From contig JAHBVU010000014.1 of NCBI GenBank assembly GCA_019637315.1, forward strand, positions 34,720-98,719: a DNA stretch of 64,000 nucleotides, given 5' to 3'. Source of the DNA: Gemmatimonadales bacterium (lineage in GTDB: Bacteria > Gemmatimonadota > Gemmatimonadetes > Gemmatimonadales > GWC2-71-9). The translations under genes and the position numbers were made by a program. Of the stretch, positions 27,098-36,151 are shown piece by piece (the first letter of the stretch is position 1; each line of letters begins with the position of its first letter). The notes under the pieces were generated by a model that was not told the origin of the DNA, did not search any database, and saw nothing but the letters and a program-made list of their open reading frames with translations.

Positions 27098-27134
27098 CGG
27101 CCGGCTCGGATTCGAGTCGGCCGTTTCATTTATT
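27098..27134 (+). terminator. Intrinsic terminator after the NrnA-like gene
   Basis: An 11-bp stem with one G-U pair (27098-27108 with 27113-27123) around a GATT loop, followed by a T-rich stretch (TTTCATTTATT). Confidence 0.8.
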
Positions 27135-27161
27135 GACGTTTTAGTGCCTGCATGCTACTAT
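27133..27161 (+). promoter_or_regulatory. Promoter of ADOP permease 1
   Basis: TTGACG (27133-27138), 17 bp, TACTAT (27156-27161). It overlaps the end of the upstream terminator. Transcription should begin near 27168, leaving a leader of about 90 bases before the permease start, which contains a short CCAGG/CCTGG hairpin. Confidence 0.7.
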
Positions 27162-27259
27162 GCTGGCCGAGGTATCATTGGACGGATGTGCCGGCAGGAG
27201 CTGTTCCAAGCCAGGTTCGGCTTCGGCCTGGTCTGGCCGGGACGCGCGGAGAGCTGATC

Positions 27260-30025
27260 ATGCGATTCAGAAATGCTGGATTGTCGGGGCGGCTCGACCG
27301 CCTGAGCGTGGAACGGCTGGCGTGTGCTGCCGGCCTGCCGCGCCCGCTGGCTGCACGGGTAGCGGAGGTCATCGTGGAGAGCCGGCTGCCGGATGAGCGC
27401 AGAGAAGAAGTCTTTCGGGAGCTGGTTGCGCACTTCGAAGACGGCATTGCCGCCGGACGGACACCCGAGGAACTCCTGACGGCCTTCGGCGACGGCAAGC
27501 AGGCGGCCGCCCTGATCGGTCGTTCCAAACGCACCGTCACGCCGGAGCTGCTGGGTGGGTCGGGCCCGCGGGATAGCTGGGCTCACCAGGCCGTTCGGGA
27601 TCTCCGCTATGCCGTCAGGCGCCTCGCGGCTCGGCCGGCTTTCACCGTGATCGCGGTGCTGTCGCTTGCGTTGGGCATCGGGGCCAACGCGGCGGTCTTC
27701 ACCCTGGTCAACGATGTGATCTTCCGGAAGCCTCCCATCGAACGGCCCGAGCAAGTCGTCGAGATCTACCGGACCGATGCGGAGAACGACTTTCTTCCGA
27801 TCTCCTATCCGGATCTGGAAGACCTGAATCGCCTCGATGCGTTCGAGGGGGTCGGGGGCTTCCGCATGGCCTACGCATCGATCGTCGGCCAGCCAGAGCC
27901 CGAACGCATCACGCTGCAGCTCGTGTCGGGCAACTTCTTCTCGATCCTGGGCATCAAGGCCGAGCGGGGGCGGATGATTCAGGCCGCCGATGCCCCCGCG
28001 CCGGGGGTCGGCTCGGTGGCGGTGCTCAGCGACCGCTACTGGCGCCGCGTCTTCGGAGCGGACCCGTCCGTCATCGGCCGCACGCTCTCGCTGACGGCGG
28101 GTGACTATACGATAATCGGTGTGGCAACCCCGGCCTTCGAAGGGAGCCTGCGCGGCATCTCGACCGACGTCTACATCCCGCTGACCAGGACGGTCGATCT
28201 GACGCCGGGAAGCCGCAACGAAGCCACCGACCGCGCCAACCATTCGATCTTCGTCCGGGCTCGCCTGCGGAGCGGTGGTTCGATCCCTGAAGCCGAGGTG
28301 GCAACCCAAGGGCTGGCCGCCAGCCTTCGCGAGCAACGGCTCGAATCGTGGGAAGGCAAGGCAGACTTCACCATCATACCGGCCGCAGACGTGATCTTCT
28401 ACCCACCTGTCGACAGCATGCTCCGACCGTTGATCACGGTCCTGATGGTTGTCGTCGGCCTCGTCCTGGTGATTGCCTGTGCTAACCTGGCGGGATTTCT
28501 GCTGGCGCGAGCTATCGATCGCCGGAAGGAAATCGGCGTCCGGCTGAGCCTTGGTGCAACGCGCGGCCAGTTGGTGCGGCAGTTGCTGGTCGAAACCGTG
28601 CTGCTAGGTGCGGTCGGTGGCGTGCTCGGTGTCATTGTCGGCCGCCTGTCACTCCGCGCCGTGCTGGCGGCCGACTTACCGCTCCCGGCACCCGTGACGC
28701 TCGATTTGCCGCTGGATTGGCGCGTTTTGACCTTCACAACGGCCGTTTCGATCGTCGCCGGCCTTCTGGCCGGACTCGCGCCGGCTCTGCAGGCAACCCG
28801 TGTCGATCTTGCCGGCGTCATTCGTGAGGAAAGCGCCGGCGGCGGGCGCCAGAAGAGCGGGCTTCGCAATGCGCTGGTGACTGCGCAGGTGGCGGTATCC
28901 GTCGTGCTTCTCCTGGCGGCTGGGCTGTTTGTCCGGAGCCTGAGTGCGCTCCGGAGCGTGGACCCCGGGTTCGGCAAGGACCCGGCCGCGCTCGTCTGGG
29001 TCATGTTCGGCGGAAGCAATACGCCAGAAGGGATTCGGCAATCGGCCGCTCGGATGCATGAGGCGGTTCGGGTGCTGCCTGGTGTGACGGCGGTCGGAGT
29101 TGGGCAGAATGTCCATCTCAACCTGCTCAACCGGAACATGGCCACTATCACCGTCGACGGCGTCGAACCGCCTCCGGGTGAGGTTGGATTTGCCCTCGAC
29201 CGTATGAGCATCGACACAGGCTATGTTCGCGCGGTCGGCCTGCGCCTCACGGCCGGCCGCAACCTGACCGCGACCGATCTGCTGCCCGGCGCATCGCCTG
29301 TTGCGCTGGTCAACGAGGCCTTTGCCGGCAGATACTTTCCTGGCGTCGATCCGATAGGTAGGCATTACCGGGTCCAGGGTCGGGCAATCGAGATCGTCGG
29401 CATCGTTGCCAACGCCAAGATCCGCGACCTGGCCGAAGCGCCCAGGCCTTTCGCCTACGATGCGCTGGGAGTGATGAACGAGTTTTCTGAGGGCTGGTTC
29501 GTCGTCTCGGCACCGGGAGACGCGTATGGCTTGCTGCGTTCGGTAGTGCGCACGATACGCCAGGTCGATCCCAACGTCCTGATTATGGAGCAGCGGACTA
29601 TGCGGCAGCACCTCGATGTGACTGCCCTCCCGGTCCAGCTCGGCGCAGGCGCTTTGACCGGGTTTGCCCTGTTGGCCCTAGTCATGGCATCGCTCGGCCT
29701 CTATGGCTCGGTCAGCTACTCAGTGTCACAGCGGGTTCGCGAAGTGGGCATTCGCCTCTCACTCGGCGCGGATCGGGGTGCCGTGATCCGAATGCTGATG
29801 TGGGGTGGGATTCGCCTGGCCCTCATCGGGATCGGTATTGGACTGGTCGTTGGATTGGCCTTCGCGCGCGTGATCGAGAGCACCCTCTACGCGGTTCGAG
29901 CGTTCGACCCGGTCACCCTGCTGATCGTTCCCGTCGTGCTGCTCGGTGTGACTGGCCTCGCTGCCTTTGTGCCTGCGCGACGAGCGGGCACCGTCGATCC
30001 GGTCAAGGCGCTGCGACAGACCTGA
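27260..30025 (+). CDS. ADOP/MacB-like FtsX-family permease 1
   Basis: A large ABC-type permease of the acidobacterial duplicated orphan permease type. From ATG 27260 (GGAG nine bases upstream) it is 921 residues; an in-frame ATG at 27152 lies inside the promoter. The N-terminal 90 residues are a small soluble prefix domain, then an inner-membrane helix (FTVIAVLSLALGIGANAAVF), a periplasmic MacB-like domain to about 390, three helices of a first FtsX domain (to about 530), a second periplasmic domain and a final FtsX domain with IRLSLGADRGAV. No ATPase gene is adjacent. It is a close paralogue of the permease at 30495. Substrate is unknown; MacB relatives export peptides, lipids or drugs. Confidence 0.9.
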   Translation: MRFRNAGLSGRLDRLSVERLACAAGLPRPLAARVAEVIVESRLPDERREEVFRELVAHFEDGIAAGRTPEELLTAFGDGKQAAALIGRSKRTVTPELLGGSGPRDSWAHQAVRDLRYAVRRLAARPAFTVIAVLSLALGIGANAAVFTLVNDVIFRKPPIERPEQVVEIYRTDAENDFLPISYPDLEDLNRLDAFEGVGGFRMAYASIVGQPEPERITLQLVSGNFFSILGIKAERGRMIQAADAPAPGVGSVAVLSDRYWRRVFGADPSVIGRTLSLTAGDYTIIGVATPAFEGSLRGISTDVYIPLTRTVDLTPGSRNEATDRANHSIFVRARLRSGGSIPEAEVATQGLAASLREQRLESWEGKADFTIIPAADVIFYPPVDSMLRPLITVLMVVVGLVLVIACANLAGFLLARAIDRRKEIGVRLSLGATRGQLVRQLLVETVLLGAVGGVLGVIVGRLSLRAVLAADLPLPAPVTLDLPLDWRVLTFTTAVSIVAGLLAGLAPALQATRVDLAGVIREESAGGGRQKSGLRNALVTAQVAVSVVLLLAAGLFVRSLSALRSVDPGFGKDPAALVWVMFGGSNTPEGIRQSAARMHEAVRVLPGVTAVGVGQNVHLNLLNRNMATITVDGVEPPPGEVGFALDRMSIDTGYVRAVGLRLTAGRNLTATDLLPGASPVALVNEAFAGRYFPGVDPIGRHYRVQGRAIEIVGIVANAKIRDLAEAPRPFAYDALGVMNEFSEGWFVVSAPGDAYGLLRSVVRTIRQVDPNVLIMEQRTMRQHLDVTALPVQLGAGALTGFALLALVMASLGLYGSVSYSVSQRVREVGIRLSLGADRGAVIRMLMWGGIRLALIGIGIGLVVGLAFARVIESTLYAVRAFDPVTLLIVPVVLLGVTGLAAFVPARRAGTVDPVKALRQT

Positions 30026-30145
30026 GGCTGAACGGCGTCGACTTCTTCCCGAAACTGTCTGGAGTTGCCGAGCCCTGCATGCCGATTGTCACCGAATGGA
30101 TGCTGATCGATCCTGCTGTAGCGGCTCAGGTACAAGGAACATACG

Positions 30146-30493
30146 ATGGAACTGCGACGAGAGTTGATCCGAGGGGCCGGTCCTGCCGCGGTGCTGCAAT
30201 TGCTCAAGCACCGCGACCGCTATGGCTACGAGCTGGTGGAGGCACTCTCCGCCCGATCGGAGGGCGTGCTCGCGATGGGACAATCGACCCTGTACCCCCT
30301 GCTGTATAATCTCGAGTCGAAGGGACTCGTTCGCAGCCGCTGGGTCGAGCTTCCATCCGGTCGTCGGCGCCGGTACTACGGGATCACCGATGCGGGGCTC
30401 GCAATGCTCGAAGATCACCGCGCGCGCTGGCAGGAACTCTTTCAGGCGATGGTGAGTCTCGGCCTCGTCGCCCCAGACAGTGCGGAGGCCTGA
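30146..30493 (+). CDS. PadR-family transcriptional regulator
   Basis: A 115-residue winged-helix repressor. The PadR core is clear: AAVLQLLKHRDRYGYELVEAL, then the recognition helix and wing TLYPLLYNLESKGLVRSRW and RRRRYYGITDAG. An AAGGAA ribosome-binding site precedes the ATG. It lies between two paralogous ADOP permeases, its stop one base before the second one starts, so it is co-transcribed with that permease and probably controls one or both. PadR/ADOP pairs are common in Acidobacteriota and Gemmatimonadota. Confidence 0.93.
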   Translation: MELRRELIRGAGPAAVLQLLKHRDRYGYELVEALSARSEGVLAMGQSTLYPLLYNLESKGLVRSRWVELPSGRRRRYYGITDAGLAMLEDHRARWQELFQAMVSLGLVAPDSAEA

Positions 30494-30494
30494 C

Positions 30495-33263
30495 ATGCGC
30501 AGCAATCCCAGGGCAGGACTGGTGGGCCGGCTCGACCGGCTGGGGGTCGAGCGTCTGGCGCGGGGAGCCGGATTGCCGCAGCCGCTCGCGGCCCGCGTTG
30601 CCGAGGTGGTGGTCGGCAGCGGGTTGGCGGACGTTCGGCGCGACGAAGTCTTTCGGGAACTGGTGGCCCACTTCGAAGATGGCCTTGCGGCAGGTCGGAC
30701 CGCGGAAGACCTCCTGGCCTCGTTCGGCGACGGCGGCTACACGGCTGAGCTGATTCGCCGCGAGAAACGGATCGTCACCCCAGCTCCGCTCGGAGGTACC
30801 GGTCCCCGGGACAGCTGGATCCGCCAGCTGCTGCGAGACACGCGCTACGCCATCCGACGCCTGACGGCGCGGCCGGCGTTCACCGCCATTGCCGTTCTTT
30901 CTCTCGCCCTCGGCATCGGTGCCAACACCGCCATCTTCACGCTCATCAACGATGTGATCCTCCGGAAGCCACCGCTGGTCCGCCCGCAGGAGCTGGTGGA
31001 CATCTACCGGTCGGATGCGGCCAACGACTTCGTGCCCTTGACGTATCCGGATCTCGAAGATCTCGCGCGGCGCCGGGATGTCTTCGCCGACGTGGCCGGG
31101 TACCGGCTGTTCTTTGCCAGCGGTGTCGATCAGGAGGCCCCGACCCGCATCACCGCCCAACTGGTTTCGGGCAACTACTTCCATGTCCTGGGTCTGACAG
31201 CTGCGCATGGGAGACTGATCGAGGCCGCCGATGCGCCGGCGCCGGGAGCCGGGGCGGTTGCTGTGCTCGGCTATCGATACTGGCAACGTGCCTATGGGTC
31301 GGATCCCTCGGTGGTGGGGCAGACGCTCCGCCTCTCGATCGGCGAGTATACCATCATTGGCGTCCTGGCCCCCGGATTCGACGGTGCCGTCCGCGGTGCC
31401 GTCTCTGAGCTGTACATCCCCCTCACCCGGCTGGGTGACGTTGCGCCCGGAATGCAGCAGGAGTTCACCACCCGGAGCAGCCATTCAATTTTCGTGCGGG
31501 CCCGGCTCAACCCGGGTGGGTCGGTTCCCCAGGCCCAGGCGGCGGTCAGCGCCGTGGCCGCGAGCTACCGCGAGCAGGGCCTCGAGGGGTGGCAAGGAAA
31601 GGGCGACTTCGTCATCGTGCCATCCGCCGATGTGATCGTCTATCCCCCGGTCGATGCGCTGCTTCGGCCGCTCATGGTCATGCTGATGGTGGTCGTTGGC
31701 ATGGTGCTGATCATTGCTTGTGCCAACCTTGCGGGATTCCTGCTGGCACGCGCCATCGATCGCAAGAAGGAGATCGGGGTCAGGCTGAGTCTCGGCGCCA
31801 CCCGACTCCAACTGGTGCGGCAACTCCTGGTCGAGACGGTGCTGCTCGGTACGATCGGCGGGGTGGTCGGTGTGCTGCTTGGCCGCGCAGGGTTGCAAGC
31901 CGTCCTGGCCGCCGACCTTCCGCTCCCCATTCCCGTGACGCTCGACCTGTCGCTCGACTGGCGGGTGCTGGCCTTTACCACGATCGTTTCGATCGCGGCC
32001 GGCGTCCTGTGCGGTCTGGTGCCGGCGTTGCAAGCCACCCGACTCGATCTCGCGGGCGTGATTCGCGACGAGAGTGCCGGCGGCGGCCGAAACAAGAGTG
32101 TGATGCGGAGCGCGCTGGTCATGGGCCAGGTGGTGGTGTCCGTCGTGCTTCTGGTCGTCGCTGGGCTCTTCGTGCGAAGTCTGGACGCCTTGCGTACCGT
32201 CGATCCGGGCTTCGGTTCCCGTCCGGCTGCGCTCGTCTGGGTGATGTATGGAGGCAATCGAACGGCCGACGAGGTGAAGCGGAGTGTCGATCGGGCCAGA
32301 GACCACCTGGCCGCGTTGCCCGGCGTAGAGTCGGTGGGCCTGACCGAGAACGTGCACCTGAACCTGCTCAACAGCGAGACGGTGCGGATCACCGTCGATG
32401 GGGTCGAACCACCCCCTGGCGAGGTGGCGTTCACGGTCGACCGTGCCGGCATCGACACCGGATTCATTGCCGCCGCCCGTCTTCGGATGGTTGCTGGGCG
32501 GAATCTTACAGCGTTCGATCTGGACAGCGCCGCCCCGCCCGTGGCCATCGTCAACGAGGCCTTCGCTGCGAAGTTTTGGCCGGATCGCGATCCGGTCGGT
32601 CGGCGTTATCGAGTCGGCGGGCGCGAAGTCGAAGTCGTCGGGGTCGTCGCTACCGCCAAGATCCGAAACCTGGCGGAAAACTCGCGCCCCTTCATCTACG
32701 ACGCGAGCGTCGGTAACGGCTTTACCAACGGCTGGTTCGTCGTGTCCACGCGCGGCGATGCCGATGCCATGCTGGCGGCTGCGGTTCGTGCAGTGCGGCA
32801 GGCCGACCCGAACGTTCTGATCATGGAGCAGCGGACCATGGCGCGCCACCTCGAGATCACGGCGCTGCCGATCAAGCTGGGCGCCAGCGCGCTGACCGGG
32901 TTTGCGCTGCTGGCGCTGCTCATGGCCGCGATCGGCCTCTACGGATCGGTCAGCTATGCCGTGGCACAGCGGAGCCGAGAGGTCGGAATTCGGCTCTCGC
33001 TGGGCGCCGACAGGCAGTCGGTGATCCGGATGCTGATGTGGGGCGGGCTCCGTCTCGTCCTGATCGGGACCGGGCTCGGCATGGTGCTTGGGTTTGCCTT
33101 TGGGCGGATCATGGAAGCCTCGCTGTACGGTGTGCCGGCGCTCGATCCCGTCACCCTGCTGATCGTGCCGACCGTCCTGCTCGGCATCACAACGCTGGCG
33201 GCTTATCTGCCGGCACGGCGGGCAGGAAAGGTGGATCCGTCGATCGCGCTCAGGCAGGCGTGA
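30495..33263 (+). CDS. ADOP/MacB-like FtsX-family permease 2
   Basis: A 922-residue paralogue of the permease at 27260 with the same order of parts: prefix domain, membrane helix (FTAIAVLSLALGIGANTAIF), periplasmic domain, three-helix FtsX domain, second periplasmic domain and second FtsX domain. The two align nearly end to end without large gaps and are very similar throughout, for example in LVIACANLAGFLLARAID against LIIACANLAGFLLARAID, so this is a duplication. ATG 30495 follows the PadR stop by one base and has GGAGG in the end of the padR gene. Its TGA overlaps the GTG of the serine hydrolase. No ATPase is present nearby. Confidence 0.9.
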   Translation: MRSNPRAGLVGRLDRLGVERLARGAGLPQPLAARVAEVVVGSGLADVRRDEVFRELVAHFEDGLAAGRTAEDLLASFGDGGYTAELIRREKRIVTPAPLGGTGPRDSWIRQLLRDTRYAIRRLTARPAFTAIAVLSLALGIGANTAIFTLINDVILRKPPLVRPQELVDIYRSDAANDFVPLTYPDLEDLARRRDVFADVAGYRLFFASGVDQEAPTRITAQLVSGNYFHVLGLTAAHGRLIEAADAPAPGAGAVAVLGYRYWQRAYGSDPSVVGQTLRLSIGEYTIIGVLAPGFDGAVRGAVSELYIPLTRLGDVAPGMQQEFTTRSSHSIFVRARLNPGGSVPQAQAAVSAVAASYREQGLEGWQGKGDFVIVPSADVIVYPPVDALLRPLMVMLMVVVGMVLIIACANLAGFLLARAIDRKKEIGVRLSLGATRLQLVRQLLVETVLLGTIGGVVGVLLGRAGLQAVLAADLPLPIPVTLDLSLDWRVLAFTTIVSIAAGVLCGLVPALQATRLDLAGVIRDESAGGGRNKSVMRSALVMGQVVVSVVLLVVAGLFVRSLDALRTVDPGFGSRPAALVWVMYGGNRTADEVKRSVDRARDHLAALPGVESVGLTENVHLNLLNSETVRITVDGVEPPPGEVAFTVDRAGIDTGFIAAARLRMVAGRNLTAFDLDSAAPPVAIVNEAFAAKFWPDRDPVGRRYRVGGREVEVVGVVATAKIRNLAENSRPFIYDASVGNGFTNGWFVVSTRGDADAMLAAAVRAVRQADPNVLIMEQRTMARHLEITALPIKLGASALTGFALLALLMAAIGLYGSVSYAVAQRSREVGIRLSLGADRQSVIRMLMWGGLRLVLIGTGLGMVLGFAFGRIMEASLYGVPALDPVTLLIVPTVLLGITTLAAYLPARRAGKVDPSIALRQA

Positions 33264-35254
33264 CCTTGTCCGCGCCACGGCTCCGGTGGCACCGGTCCGC
33301 ACGTCGACTGGCGCTTCCGATCCTGCTGATAGGCGGCGTCGCGCCTGCAAATGCGCAGCAACAGCGACCCGACGGAGACACTGCGTCGGTTCCGCTCGAG
33401 GGCGTCGATCTCGAGCGCTGGCTCGACAGGGTCGTGCCGGACGCCCTGCAGCGCGGCGACATTGCCGGCCTGGTCGTGGCCGTCGTCAAGGATGGCGTGG
33501 TCCTGCTCGAAAAGGGCTACGGCTATGCCGACGTGGCCCGCAAAACTCCAATGGATCCCGCTCGCTCGGTCATCCGGGTGGCATCGGTCTCGAAGCTCCT
33601 GACGGCAACAGCCGTGCTTCAGCTGGTGGAGCAGGGAGTGCTCGAGCTCGACCGCGACATCCGCAGCTACCTTGACTTCGACCTGCCGGCGGGCTCGGGT
33701 CCGCCTATCACCCTTCGCCACCTCCTGACTCACACGGCCGGCTTCTCGGAAATTGCCTACCCGCGCTACCGGCCACCGCGCACCCTCCGCGAGCACGTCG
33801 TCAATCCGCCGCCCCGGATCTACCCGGCCGGAACCGTGCCTGCGTACTCCAACTACGGGTTCAACCTCGCAGGATACCTCGTCGAGCGAATGGCTCAAAT
33901 GTCGTTTGGCGACTACCTCGAACACCGGATCTTTCTGCCGCTCGGCATGCAGCACTCGACCGTGCGAATGGTGGAGCCTGGCCCCCTCGGTGCGCTGATT
34001 GTGCCGACCTACCAGCAAGCCTCCGCTAAGGAGCCCTACCCACCCGGGCTGATGGCGGAGATGTTGCCCACGGATTCGCCGTCCGGTGGCCTGGCCACGA
34101 CCGCGCACGACATGACCCGGTTCATGCTGATGCAGCTGCAGGGCGGTCGCTACGGCGAGACTCGTCTGCTGCTGCCGGAGTCAGTCGCGGAGATGCAGGC
34201 GCCGGCGTTCATCCCGATCCCCGGTGCGCAGCCCCTCGGTCTCGGCCTGTTTCGCAGCGACTATCGTGGCGTTCGTGCCATCGGGCATTCGGGTGATGGT
34301 GAAGGTGCGCACGCCGAGTTGAAGCTGTTTCCCGAGCAGGGTATCGGCGTCTTTGTCGCGGTCAACAGCAGCGGGGCGGCCGATCCGCTGCTTCCCGCCG
34401 CTTTCTCGTTGCGGGCTCGGCTCTTCCGCCAGTTCGCCGATCGCTACCTGCCGGTCACCAGTCGGCCCGACGAGCCGACTGCGGCAACCGCGTCGGAGCA
34501 TGCACTGCTGGTGGCCGGGGAGTATGCCTGGACCCGCCGGACGGTCGGTGACTACCGAGAGGCCTTCGAGTTGATCGGGCGGTCCTTCTTTCGGCCGGCC
34601 ATCCGCGCCAACGCCGATGGTACGATCGAAACGACCCCGGCGCTTGCCTTTCAGTCGGAAGGGCGGACCCAGACCTGGCGGGAGATAGCACCCTTCGTCT
34701 GGCGCGACGTCGACGGCGACGCCCGGCTCGTCATGAGCGTGCGCGACGGCGGCGTCCAGGCGGTCTGGTCCGATGCGGCACCCTCGGTCTGGGTCAGCAC
34801 GCCAGTACCCTGGCACCGTTCGACCGCGCTCCACCTGCCGCTGCTCGGTCTGGTCGTGGTAGCATTCACCCTCGTATCCTTCGGTTGGGCGGTCATCTCG
34901 ATCATCGCTCGCCGCGCTCGATCAGCGGGATCCACCATTGATCAGAACGAGCGATCGGGACACTGGACCCGCGTTGCCGCGGTCGTTGGCCTGGTCTATC
35001 TCGCCGGGTGGGCCATCGCGTTCGTCCTCGACGCGCCCTCGCACCTCGGCAGCCAGCCCTGGATCCGCGGCCTGCAGCTGATTGGGCTCATCTGTATAGC
35101 TGGTGCTGCGCTGTCGCTGCGGGAGGCATGGCGCTCCTGGCGCCGACCGAAGCTCGCATGGACGCTGGTCGAGAGCACGGTGACGGCGATGTCGTTGCTC
35201 TATCTGGTGTGGTTTTCGTTTGCCCTTCGTCTGCTGAGTCTTCGGCTGGGTTGA
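33260..35254 (+). CDS. Membrane-anchored beta-lactamase-like serine hydrolase
   Basis: A class C beta-lactamase/DD-peptidase-fold hydrolase of 664 residues. From a GTG at 33260, overlapping the permease stop as GTGA, it has a signal peptide ending ANAQQQ. The catalytic domain spans about 40-390: nucleophile motif SVSKLLTA (SxxK), YSNYG (YxN) and GHSGD in place of KTG. A middle domain of beta character follows. The last 150 residues hold four membrane helices (LPLLGLVVVAFTLVSFGW and three more), an uncommon addition to this fold. Such enzymes act on peptides or esters at the outer face of the membrane. It is coupled to permease 2. Confidence 0.88.
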   Translation: MTLSAPRLRWHRSARRLALPILLIGGVAPANAQQQRPDGDTASVPLEGVDLERWLDRVVPDALQRGDIAGLVVAVVKDGVVLLEKGYGYADVARKTPMDPARSVIRVASVSKLLTATAVLQLVEQGVLELDRDIRSYLDFDLPAGSGPPITLRHLLTHTAGFSEIAYPRYRPPRTLREHVVNPPPRIYPAGTVPAYSNYGFNLAGYLVERMAQMSFGDYLEHRIFLPLGMQHSTVRMVEPGPLGALIVPTYQQASAKEPYPPGLMAEMLPTDSPSGGLATTAHDMTRFMLMQLQGGRYGETRLLLPESVAEMQAPAFIPIPGAQPLGLGLFRSDYRGVRAIGHSGDGEGAHAELKLFPEQGIGVFVAVNSSGAADPLLPAAFSLRARLFRQFADRYLPVTSRPDEPTAATASEHALLVAGEYAWTRRTVGDYREAFELIGRSFFRPAIRANADGTIETTPALAFQSEGRTQTWREIAPFVWRDVDGDARLVMSVRDGGVQAVWSDAAPSVWVSTPVPWHRSTALHLPLLGLVVVAFTLVSFGWAVISIIARRARSAGSTIDQNERSGHWTRVAAVVGLVYLAGWAIAFVLDAPSHLGSQPWIRGLQLIGLICIAGAALSLREAWRSWRRPKLAWTLVESTVTAMSLLYLVWFSFALRLLSLRLG

Positions 35255-35320
35255 CCGTTCTGCATCTGGCTGTACCCGTTCCCGATCGTTGCGTAGCTAC
35301 CACCCGTGTCGGAGGTCTGG

Positions 35321-36091
35321 ATGTCCAGTCCCGTCGCCCGTCCAATGCGCCCCATAGGCGTCATCGGATCGCTGCTCTACTTTGCCATTCCCGCAGCACT
35401 GTTCTCAGCCAGCCTGCTGGGCCTGCTGCCGTGGATGGTCCGCCAGGGCTACGACGGCATCATCGTCTTCAGCGTCACCTTTGCCGGACCGCTTGCCCTG
35501 ATGCTCGTGGCGGCGCTGGTGGCCTATCGGCTCGAAGGACACCCCTGGACGTGGGAGGCATTCCGTGACCGGATGCGGCTCCGGAAACCGACCGGGCGCG
35601 ATTGGCTCTGGACCGCAGGCCTCGTGGTAGTCTCGATGGCAGGAGCGTCCCTGCTCGGCCCGCTGGCTGAACCGCTCAATTCCGTTCGCCTGTACAGCGC
35701 CCCTCCCGAGTTCACCAGTTTCATGGGCGACATGCGCAACGGGGTTTTGAGTGGCGCCTCACTCGAAGGACGCTGGCTGGTGGGCCTGTGGCTCGTCATG
35801 GGCCTCGTTGTCTTCAACATCGGAGGAGAAGAACTCTGGTGGCGTGGCATCATCCTGCCTCGGCAGGAACTGGCGTTCGGAAAGTGGGCCTGGCTGGTCA
35901 ACGGCCTGCTCTGGGATCTCTTCCATATCTTCTACCACACCACGCTCGGCGGCATCATCGCCTACCTGCCTATCACGGTGCCGCTTGCGTATGTGGCCCA
36001 GCGAACGGGGAGTACCTGGCCAGGCATCGTTGGCCATCTGGCCACCAACATTGCCTTTGCCATCTTTGTAATTCGCGCTGTCCTGGGCTAA
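35321..36091 (+). CDS. CPBP-family intramembrane metalloprotease
   Basis: CPBP (Abi/CAAX) proteins are multi-pass glutamate proteases or immunity proteins. ATG 35321 has a perfect GGAGG at 35311-35315, giving 256 residues and about seven helices; a GTG at 35306 is an alternative. All three motifs are present: EELWWRG (EExxxR), FHIFYH and HLATN. It lies 66 bp after the serine hydrolase and probably ends the PadR/ADOP/hydrolase transcript. CPBP proteins sometimes accompany peptide export and self-immunity, so a protective role against an exported or processed peptide is possible, but it is inference. Confidence 0.92.
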   Translation: MSSPVARPMRPIGVIGSLLYFAIPAALFSASLLGLLPWMVRQGYDGIIVFSVTFAGPLALMLVAALVAYRLEGHPWTWEAFRDRMRLRKPTGRDWLWTAGLVVVSMAGASLLGPLAEPLNSVRLYSAPPEFTSFMGDMRNGVLSGASLEGRWLVGLWLVMGLVVFNIGGEELWWRGIILPRQELAFGKWAWLVNGLLWDLFHIFYHTTLGGIIAYLPITVPLAYVAQRTGSTWPGIVGHLATNIAFAIFVIRAVLG

Positions 36092-36097
36092 CGAACC

Positions 36098-36126
36098 GTG
36101 CCCATCGCCGTTGCGGCGATGGGCAC
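36098..36126. terminator. Perfect 13-bp hairpin between convergent genes
   Basis: A perfect 13-bp stem (36098-36110 with 36114-36126) around TTG sits between the ends of the CPBP gene and the convergent OmpA-like gene. No U-run follows on either strand, so efficiency is uncertain. Confidence 0.65.
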
Positions 36127-36151
36127 AGCCCCTTGCAGCTAGTCGGCGAGA

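Noticed and set aside
31485..33350. A 621-codon minus-strand frame opposite ADOP permease 2
   Set aside because: Antisense to a certain gene; charged low-complexity product.
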